This document shows positions 1 to 5,474 of a DNA stretch of 7,276 nt, one piece after another. The position numbers were made by a program, and so were the translations under genes. Location of the stretch: contig JAAUTM010000060.1 in assembly GCA_012031455.1 (NCBI GenBank), forward strand, positions 1 to 7,276. The letters run 5' to 3'. The notes under the pieces were generated by a model. It searched no databases, was not told the DNA's origin, and saw only the letters and a program-made list of their open reading frames with translations. The number at the start of each line of letters is the position of its first letter. Positions within the stretch are counted from its first letter, which is position 1. The DNA is from Phycisphaerales bacterium. GTDB lineage: Bacteria > Planctomycetota > Phycisphaerae > Phycisphaerales > Phycisphaeraceae.

Positions 1-375
1 CAGCGCAATACCACTTTCGGAGAAGTGGAATATCGCGATACCATTTTCATGGATGATGAATTGGGTATTGACCATCCCCTGATTACGCAAGGGTCGCCTC
101 CCCTGACTGCGATATTCAATCCCTTGACACCGCTATCCACCTTTGCGGGTGAAAACCCCAACGGCATTTGGCAGCTTGTCATCATCGACGATCAGCCGTT
201 TGATGCTGGCACCATCTACCGTCCCGGTTCGACGGTAAGCTGGGCATCCAGCCCTTCGCCTGCTATCTCACAAGGCACCAAGATCACTATTGTTTCCATC
301 CCCGAGCCTGCCAGTGCCATGCTGCTTCTGGCTGGGGCAGGGTGCCTGATGGGTCGCAATCGTCGCCGGGCTTAA
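1..375 (+). CDS. C-terminal part of a secreted PEP-CTERM protein with a P-domain-like region
   Basis: The frame is open from base 1, so the true start lies to the left; 124 residues are visible before the TAA at 373-375. Residues 99-124 form a textbook PEP-CTERM tag: a Pro-Glu-Pro at 101-103, a hydrophobic stretch rich in Leu, Ala and Gly, then a basic end (RNRRRA). In known systems this tag directs exported proteins to an exosortase, which cleaves it and links the protein to the cell surface or matrix. Residues about 10-80 resemble the end of a proprotein-convertase P/Homo B domain: an FMDDE stretch, then a PLSTFAGENPNGIWQLVIID segment, then DAGTI and a final SW. Such beta-sandwich domains are common in planctomycete surface proteins. 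What the missing N-terminal part does cannot be told. The PEP tag is certain by pattern; the P-domain assignment is by eye and less sure. Confidence 0.82.
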   Translation, partial: QRNTTFGEVEYRDTIFMDDELGIDHPLITQGSPPLTAIFNPLTPLSTFAGENPNGIWQLVIIDDQPFDAGTIYRPGSTVSWASSPSPAISQGTKITIVSIPEPASAMLLLAGAGCLMGRNRRRA

Positions 376-385
376 TTGATACTAG

Positions 386-401
386 TTCGGGCAAAGCCGA
401 A
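386..401 (+). terminator. Small hairpin just after the PEP-CTERM gene
   Basis: TTCGG (386-390) and CCGAA (397-401) form a 5-base-pair stem with a 6-base loop, 10 bases after the stop codon, followed by a pyrimidine-rich CCTTCCGCTCTC. It could help end the upstream transcript, but the stem is short and there is no T-run. Confidence 0.22.
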
Positions 402-431
402 CCTTCCGCTCTCAAAATTGCATCATCAACC

Positions 432-464
432 TCGAAGCCCACACCGAATCCGTGTGGGCTTCGA
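432..464. terminator. Strong hairpin between convergent genes, probable shared terminator
   Basis: A perfect 13-base-pair stem (432-444 with 452-464, core CGAAGCCCACAC) closes a 7-base loop. It lies 57 bases past the stop of the PEP-CTERM gene and 22 bases past the reconstructed end of mutY, which converge on it. Neither side has a good T-tract (the minus side reads GAGGTTGATGATG), so it is not a classical intrinsic terminator. The position and stem strength still suggest a bidirectional transcription end or an RNA-stabilising hairpin. Confidence 0.5.
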
Positions 465-485
465 ATTGGTGTGAGCTACAGAAGA

Positions 486-1662
486 TTATTTTGAAATATC
501 TTCGATCATCATCACTGCTTTGCGCTGCGGGTTGGACTGGAGGCAATTCTACGCTAGTTTCCGCGAGGGGTACACCAGCGCCAGGGAGACTCGATGTCGG
601 GTTTTTCAGCCTTGGCGATCGTTGCATGCCAGAGGGTGAAATGGATGGTGCGATGGGTGGTCTGATGGGTGAAAGTTGCCAGGGCTTGAACCTGTGCGGG
701 GGTGCTACCGAGGATGGCCTTGATCCGCCGCAGGGCTTGAACCTTGGTCCATGGATCTTCCGCGTTGTCTATTTCATCCGTGGGAAACTGCCACAGACCT
801 GCCCACAGGCCATGTGCAGGCCGCTGCACCATCAGGTATTGGCCCTCATTGCACAGTGCCAGCATGTGGTGTTGTAAGAGTTTGGGAGCTTTACGCTTCC
901 ATCGCCGGGGCAATGTATTTTCCAAACCGCGCTCACGAGCCTGACACAGTTCTCCCAATGGGCAGAGCAAACAACTCGGTGAACTGGGCGTACAGATCGT
1001 GGCCCCCAATTCCATAAGGGCCTGGTTGAAATCACCGGGGGTTCGGCCTTTGGAAGCTCGCGGGACCAAAGCACCGGCAAGCTGCCAGAGATGTTCCACC
1101 ATATCGGGGTGATCGATTGCCGCCTCGATTAAGAACAACCGAGCCAGCACCCGGCTGACGTTGCCATCCACCACCGGCACCGCTTTGGCAAAAGCAATGG
1201 AAGCAATGGCCCCGGCTGTGTACCGTCCTACCCCCGGCAGCTCTCGAAGCACTTGGGCCTGTCTGGGCAGCTGTCCATGGTGGTCGCGCATGATGCACAG
1301 GGCTGCTGATGCAGTTGCCTTGCACGACGGTAGTAACCCAGTCCCTGCCAAAGGCGTAGCACATCCTGTTCATCTGCCTGAGCCAGATCCGAGAGCGTCG
1401 GAAACCGTTCGATAAACTTCTGGAAATAGGGAATCACCGTGGCGACCTGCGTCTGCTGGAGCATGGCTTCGCTTACCAGCACGTGATAAGGATCTGGCTT
1501 ACGCCCAGGCTTGGCACGCCAGGGAAGCTTGCGGTGATTGGCGCTATACCAGTCGAACAGTTTCGACTGGATGGCTTTGATAATCTCTTGATCGGGCAAT
1601 GCTGCTGTCAACCGGGTTGCACGTTGACCTGAGCGCGAATGTGAACGGGAGAGTCGTTTCAC
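486..1662 (-). CDS. mutY: A/G-specific adenine DNA glycosylase MutY, interrupted by three frameshifts
   Basis: MutY removes adenine mispaired with 8-oxoguanine or guanine in base excision repair. The GTG at 1662 is the first start after an in-frame TGA at 1680. Joined over three one-base shifts, the product is about 391 residues, a normal MutY length. Visible parts: the VSEAMLQQTQV motif with catalytic Glu65, the helix-hairpin-helix LPGVGRYTAGAIAS (about 142-155), catalytic Asp166 in VVDGNVSRVLAR, and four iron-sulfur cysteines 224, 231, 234 and 240 with the exact C-x6-C-x2-C-x5-C spacing. The C-terminal NUDIX-like recognition domain follows, ending in RWVPLAE, LPPSNPQRKA and a TAA at 486-488. 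The frame changes near 1307 (one base missing, between RARQLH and AALCIMRDHH), near 574 (one extra base, after PWRW) and near 537 (one extra base, after ELPP). As written the gene would be non-functional, since the first fragment lacks the catalytic Asp and the cluster. It lies 56 bases after the EIIA gene on the same strand. The identity is very secure; whether it is truly broken is open. Confidence 0.9.
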
Positions 1663-1718
1663 CCCAAGACTATAACATCAGCATGCCAAAGGCCAAGATT
1701 GACATGCAAATCTGTCGA

Positions 1719-2192
1719 TCAACCGGCCACCACCTGCTTGGATTCATGGTCCACGATGAGCTTGTAAAGCTCCTCTGCCGACTTGGCATTACGAACTGAT
1801 GCCCTGAATGATGCATCTGTAAGCATTCGGCTGATGCCTGCCAATGCCTGAATATGCGGGCCGGTCTGATCCGGTGGGCTGACCAGAAGAAAAATGAGTT
1901 CAACAGGCTTGCCATCGATGGCTGCAAAATCGATGGGGGTCGCGGTTTTACCAATGGCCAGCACCAGGGATTTGGCCCCGACGCTCTTGCCGTGCGGAAT
2001 GGCAACACCATGACCAATGCCGGTGGTACGGGTGTTTTCACGTTGCCAGACCATGGCCCGTAGGTCTTCACGATCCGCCACCACACCGTTGTCGGCCAGC
2101 AGGTCCACCAATTCATAAATTGCCTGCTGCTTGGCCGTGGCAGCAAGTGGTACTTTCAAACAATCGGGGCGAAGAATATCCGTCAAACGCAT
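1719..2192 (-). CDS. PTS EIIA protein, fructose/nitrogen-regulatory (PtsN-like) type
   Basis: This intact 157-residue protein is a single EIIA domain of the fructose/mannitol family, the cytoplasmic phosphocarrier that takes phosphate from HPr on a histidine. The signature GIGHGVAIPHGK (58-69) contains the likely phospho-accepting His67 and the conserved His61. An MRLTDILRPDC start, a helical AIYELVDLLADNGVV segment, PIDFAAIDGKPVELIFLLVSP (86-106) and HIQALAGISRML are all typical of the family and in order. There is no attached EIIB or EIIC membrane domain and no transporter nearby, so it is more likely regulatory, like EIIA-Ntr, than part of sugar uptake; that is inference. The ATG at 2192 gives the canonical N-terminus; no clear Shine-Dalgarno is seen. 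It sits between bioF and mutY, an unusual neighbourhood compared with the rpoN context of proteobacterial ptsN. Confidence 0.9.
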   Translation of the reverse strand: MRLTDILRPDCLKVPLAATAKQQAIYELVDLLADNGVVADREDLRAMVWQRENTRTTGIGHGVAIPHGKSVGAKSLVLAIGKTATPIDFAAIDGKPVELIFLLVSPPDQTGPHIQALAGISRMLTDASFRASVRNAKSAEELYKLIVDHESKQVVAG

Positions 2193-2413
2193 GGTCAGAG
2201 TCCGGCTGAGTGGTTAATTCGTGTCCGCAAGGTCCAAAGCAATCGCTGCCATTGGGCCTTTTTAGGGTTGCGCCAAACCGGTTGTTTTCCGATGAGCGTA
2301 AAAGCTCATGCCCGGCTGCGCATGGGGTCATTCAAAATACAGCACTTCGAGCCGCGGGGCAACTTTCATTCATCACAACGAGGCTTTAAATCTCCGCATG
2401 TTTGTGCCCATCA
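2193..2413. other. Intergenic region between bioF and the EIIA gene
   Basis: No gene is supported in these 221 bases. A small hairpin, ATGAGC/GCTCAT at 2292-2297 and 2304-2309 with a 6-base loop, is present, without a T-tract on the minus-strand downstream side. It might be a weak end for the bioF transcript. No convincing promoter for the EIIA gene was found, although the gap length implies one could be here. Confidence 0.4.
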
Positions 2414-3680
2414 TTAGTCATCGGCAAGGGCTTTGATCAACTTCTGTAAATCTTCATCACCAAGGTCACAGCGAAGTGATAAGCGTACCCGGCTGGCGTT
2501 GGGCGCGACCGTGGGCGGACGAATGGCCGGGGCCAGAAATCCCCGTTCACGCAGTCGCTTCGACAGTGCCAGCGAAGACTCAGCCGAGCCTGTGATCAAG
2601 GGAATGATAGGGGTGGTCATCCGGCTTTCATAATTCTCTGACCTGGATTGCATCAGCGTAAAACCAGCATTTCGTTTGCGGGTGAGGGCGATCAGCTCAT
2701 CGATCAGATATTGGCTCATCGATTGCAAGCGTGTGCGACGCTGAGGTTCATCACGGATCACATCCAGAGCAGCATCGATCGCAACTACCTGCATCGGCGG
2801 CACACCCGTGGTGTAAATAAATGAGCGGGCATGATTCACCAGCGTTTGGATCACCAACTTATGCGCAGTGACAATACCCCCCAGACATCCAAGTGCCTTG
2901 CTCGCAGTGCTGATTACCACATCCACCTGCCCGCTGACACCTTGTAATTCGCACAAGCCCGCCCCGCTTTCACCAAGGACCCCGGTGCCATGGGCCTCAT
3001 CAACGACGCTGATGGCACCAAATTCACGAGCCAGCGCGATCACGCCCGGCAAATCCGCCAAGTCGCCATCCATGCTGAAAACACTGTCCGTCACCACTAG
3101 TGCACGGGGCAACCTGGGGGCCATATCCGTCTTACTGCTTAAGGCCTGAATTGGCGCGTGCTGTGTAAACTGCTTGTGCCAGCGTGAAAGAAGTCGTCGG
3201 AGCTTGGCAAGGTCACCATGGGGATACACCCGCACCGTGGCTCCGCTGCTTTGGGCTGCATCAATGAGGCTGGCATGGGTCAGCTTGTCGATGCAGATCA
3301 AATCGCCCTGGGTGGCCAAGGTGGTAAGTACCGCGAGGTTGGCCATGTAACCAGTTGGAAACAGCAGTGCGGCCTGAGCGTGTTTGAATGCAGCAAAACG
3401 ATTTTCCAACTGCTGGTGAATCGTAAGCGTGCCCCCAACCAGGCGACTGGCACAGGCACCCCACCCCCCACTGCTGTGCTGCTGCAGCAGCCTGCTGGCG
3501 CAAATGCGGATGCTGTGAGAATCCCAGGTAGTCGTTGCTCGAAAGGTTGACGAGGTCCCGGCCATCCACGCTCACCAAGGGTCCGGCACAGGCTTGCGGG
3601 TTTAATGCCCGGTATTGATGTGCCAACCGGCGTGCCTGCAAGTCCGCTTGTAGCTGCGCAAGCCAAGGGCTCCCCCGCAT
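2414..3680 (-). CDS. bioF: 8-amino-7-oxononanoate synthase BioF, interrupted by one frameshift
   Basis: BioF is a pyridoxal-phosphate enzyme that condenses pimeloyl-ACP or -CoA with alanine to give 8-amino-7-oxononanoate in biotin synthesis. Restored, it has about 421 residues, somewhat longer than the usual 385 or so. The N-terminal part (from ATG 3680) carries the family's LVNLSSNDYLGF and ends with QQWGVG; the rest continues in another frame with ACASRLVGGTLTIHQQLE. Visible motifs by restored numbering: FPTGYMANL (107-115), His135 in LTHASLIDA (stacks on the cofactor), DEAHGTGVLG with Asp227 and His230, and the Schiff-base Lys261 in ISTASKALGCLGG. The frame shift is one extra G (coding strand) within two G-runs, seen as C-runs at 3459-3462 and 3464-3469 on the plus strand. 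The related glycine C-acetyltransferase (Kbl) is the main alternative, as both share this fold, but the N-terminal pattern fits BioF better. No other bio gene is in the window. It begins 48 bases after the HU gene. Confidence 0.87.
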
Positions 3681-3728
3681 CAGTTTGAGGCGGGCTGGGC
3701 ATGTCGCAGGGATCAGGTGTCACACGGT

Positions 3729-4091
3729 TCAAGGAGCGGGAGTCGATGGCTGGGCGGTAGTCAGCGCATTTTTGTCGGCTGAGCCCGGCATTACAGGCGT
3801 TTTGACCTGACTGACCAGGGTCTGTTTCATCATGCGCCCGATCTTGAACTTGACCGTGCGCTTGGCAGGAACCCACACTTCAGCCAGGGTCTTGGGGTTC
3901 TGAGCTTTGCGAGGTCTTCGGCTTTTAACTTCGAAGACTCCGAAGTCCCGGAATTCAAGTCGATTACCCTTGCCCAGTTCAACGATAATGTTGTCCAGGA
4001 AGGATTGAACGATCTGTTTCACCACGACCCTTCGAATATCACTGGTTTCAGCGATACGGTCGATCAGTTCCTTTTTGGTGATGGTGGCCAT
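3729..4091 (-). CDS. HU/IHF-family DNA-binding protein with an extended C-terminal tail
   Basis: The protein is a small, histone-like DNA-bending protein that works as a dimer on the nucleoid. I chose the ATG at 4091, which gives MATITKKELIDRIAE, the normal HU N-terminus, rather than the 13 residues further upstream; GAGGG sits 10 bases before it. Residues 1-90 match the family: N-terminal helices, LEFRDFGVFEVKSRRPRK, then the DNA-intercalating loop with Asn65-Pro66 in AQNPKT, and a VKFKIGRMMKQTL end. Residues about 92-120 form an extra tail rich in Ser, Thr, Pro and Ala, with few lysines (K98, K107), unlike the lysine-rich tails of some actinobacterial and planctomycete HU proteins. It starts the minus-strand block and may be co-transcribed with bioF (48-base gap). 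HU versus IHF cannot be settled by eye. Confidence 0.92.
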   Translation of the reverse strand: MATITKKELIDRIAETSDIRRVVVKQIVQSFLDNIIVELGKGNRLEFRDFGVFEVKSRRPRKAQNPKTLAEVWVPAKRTVKFKIGRMMKQTLVSQVKTPVMPGSADKNALTTAQPSTPAP

Positions 4092-4120
4092 GAAAAAGTG
4101 TCCCTCTGTACAAACGATAA

Positions 4121-4139
4121 CCCCGCTCACGTGACGGGG
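4121..4139. repeat. Near-perfect palindrome in the HU leader
   Basis: CCCCG and CGGGG flank the perfect palindrome TCACGTGA, with one unpaired C. It lies about 30 bases before the HU start codon, inside the predicted leader RNA. It could be an operator for a dimeric regulator, possibly HU-linked, or a 9-base-pair leader hairpin affecting translation. No regulator can be named. Confidence 0.4.
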
Positions 4140-4194
4140 ATGGAAATGTCAAGTTTCGTGCCAGCCAGCCAGTCCTCCCGGTGACACTTCCTTA

Positions 4195-4223
4195 AGTATG
4201 CCACCTGCATGCGCCAAGGTCAA
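4195..4223 (-). promoter_or_regulatory. Extended -10 promoter candidate for the HU gene
   Basis: On the minus strand, TTGACC (4223-4218, five of six consensus bases) is followed by a 17-base spacer and CATACT (4200-4195, four of six). The spacer ends in TGG, which places a TG-n extended -10 element directly before the hexamer. Transcription would begin near 4188, leaving a leader of roughly 97 bases ahead of the ATG at 4091. A second TTGACA closer to the gene (4152-4147) has no matching -10 at proper spacing. Confidence 0.5.
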
Positions 4224-4255
4224 GACCGAAAAGGATTTCCACGCAAAAATGAGGT

Positions 4256-4284
4256 TTGCCGTACTTCGCCGGGGTCGATATATT
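4256..4284 (+). promoter_or_regulatory. Promoter of the tRNA-Ala gene
   Basis: TTGCCG (4256-4261) and TATATT (4279-4284) are separated by exactly 17 bases, matching a housekeeping sigma-70 type promoter. The predicted start near 4291 is only about three bases before the mature tRNA 5' end at 4294, as expected for a directly transcribed tRNA gene. Confidence 0.65.
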
Positions 4285-4293
4285 CAGCACATC

Positions 4294-4366
4294 GGGGCCG
4301 TAGCTCAATTGGGAGAGCGCTGCGTTCGCAATGCAGAGGTTGCCGGTTCGATCCCGGTCGGCTCCA
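4294..4366 (+). tRNA. tRNA-Ala, anticodon CGC
   Basis: All 73 bases fold as a standard cloverleaf. The acceptor stem GGGGCCG/CGGCTCC includes a G3-U70 wobble pair, the main identity element for alanyl-tRNA synthetase. The D stem is GCTC/GAGC, the anticodon stem CTGCG/TGCAG, and the loop TTCGCAA carries anticodon CGC at 4327-4329, reading GCG codons. The T arm has the loop TTCGATC with stem GCCGG/CCGGT. The discriminator is A at 4366 and no CCA is encoded, so it must be added after transcription. It has its own upstream promoter and stands alone. Confidence 0.97.
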
Positions 4367-4488
4367 TTGGGGCATTGAAAACCAGAGTCCAGGCTGATTA
4401 GCCAGCGACATGAAATTGCTTTGCCGAAACGTAAAAAAGCGGCCCGGCATCAGGTTATCAGTCGTCTGAGGGGGATAAAGCAATAATC

Positions 4489-5299
4489 ATGGCTTCCACA
4501 TATACCCAGGAACAGATTGACTTTCTCAATGGCAAGAGGGTTATGGTGGCAACCCCATGCTATGGTGGTCAGACAACAAGTTTATTCACCCAATCAATGC
4601 TCCTGCTTCAGACAGAATGTATGAAATATCATGTTGATATGGAATTATTGATGATCGCCAACGAAAGCCTCATCAGTCGCGCTCGTAACGAACTGGTCTA
4701 CCATTTCTGAACCATAATGATGCCAAGGGCGGATTTGAATATCTGATGTTTATTGATGCGGATATACAGTTTCGCGGCGATTACGTCATTCGCTTATTGC
4801 TTCACAATAAGGAAATCGTAACAGGCGCATATCCCCTGAAGGTTATCAATTATAATAATATTGAAAACAAAGCACTCTCCGCAAACAAACTTGCAAGCAT
4901 GACAACTGAGTACGTGATCAATGCCAGGATACAAAATCCCGGCATGGCAAAACAAAAACAACTGCAGGTCGTCGGAGGATTGATCGAGGTTTTGGATGCC
5001 GGTACGGGCTTTATGTTGATAAAACGCGAGGTATTTCAAAAGTTTATCGACGCATATCCAAAGTTAAGATATACAAGAGATGTGACATCAATCAACTCTG
5101 ACGGCAGTACAAATCAATTAGAAGTCATTCACTATGCTTTCTTTGACACGTCGATTGATGAGTTCTCAAACAGGTATCTTAGTGAGGACTATACGTTCTG
5201 TCGACGATGGCAAAAATAGGCGGAAGAATCTGGACCGATCTTGAGATAGTTCTCAATCATGTCGGGACCCATACGTTTAGAGGCAGGAAACTTATTTAA
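4489..5299 (+). CDS. Virus-like GT-A glycosyltransferase, interrupted by two frameshifts
   Basis: Joined across two missing bases, the gene encodes about 270 residues. The order of motifs is that of the small glycosyltransferases common in marine and cyanobacterial phages: VMVATPCYGGQTT near the N-terminus (18-30), ANESLISRARNELVYHFLN (57-75), FIDADIQF with the metal- and nucleotide-sugar-binding Asp-Ala-Asp at 90-92, then TGAYPLK, DAGTGFMLIKREVF and a C-terminal SEDYTFCRRW (about 232-241). It ends GGRIWTDLEIVLNHVGTHTF and TAA at 5297-5299. Shift one is near 4707 (TTCTGAAC where TTCCTGAAC is expected); shift two is in an A-run at 5212-5216, where one A is missing. Donor and acceptor sugars are unknown. 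The gene is AT-rich against its neighbours and follows a tRNA gene, suggesting transfer. A G-rich stretch (GAGGGGG, 4469-4475) lies about 13 bases before the ATG, farther than ideal. No signal peptide, so likely cytoplasmic. Confidence 0.78.
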
Positions 5300-5377
5300 A
5301 CAGGAATGTTGTCAGGAAATGGTTTTTAGAATGAAATGCCGGTCTTTTCTGCTGGGTCAAAAGTAAAATACTTCAAC

Positions 5378-5405
5378 CTGACATGTTTTCATCCTGATTT
5401 ATTAA
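5378..5405 (+). promoter_or_regulatory. Weak promoter candidate for the secreted propeller gene
   Basis: CTGACA (5378-5383, five of six) and TATTAA (5400-5405, four of six) are 16 bases apart. Transcription would start near 5412, giving a leader of about 63 bases before the ATG at 5475. The surrounding 5300-5474 region is AT-rich, so chance matches are easy. Confidence 0.3.
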
Positions 5406-5474
5406 GATGGCCATGTACGCATCCCATGATGTTGGTCCAATAGGAAATTCCCACTCAATCATCGGAGAAATGCA

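Noticed and set aside
1300..1312. Programmed -1 frameshifting in mutY.
   Set aside because: There is no X-XXY-YYZ slippery heptamer or obvious downstream stimulator, and the gene has two more shifts of the opposite sign, which programmed shifting would not explain.
3298..3876. A 192-codon minus-strand ORF overlapping the HU end and bioF start.
   Set aside because: Its peptide has no family features and it overlaps two well-supported genes in other frames.
4198..4483. ORFs overlapping the tRNA on both strands, with peptides such as VAQLGERCVRNAEVAGSIP and PGSNRQPLHCERSALPIELR.
   Set aside because: These are the familiar spurious translations of a tRNA gene and its complement, often misannotated as hypothetical proteins; the tRNA explains the sequence.
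5310..5383. Inverted repeat TGTCAGG (5310-5316) and CCTGACA (5377-5383) flanking 60 bases.
   Set aside because: Seven bases with a 60-base spacer is within chance for an AT-rich gap, and no transposase or terminator structure accompanies it.
4359..5474. A duplicated tRNA 3' end (att site) downstream of the glycosyltransferase.
   Set aside because: I looked for copies of the T-arm and acceptor sequence (GATCCCGGTCGGCTCCA) up to 5474 and found none.
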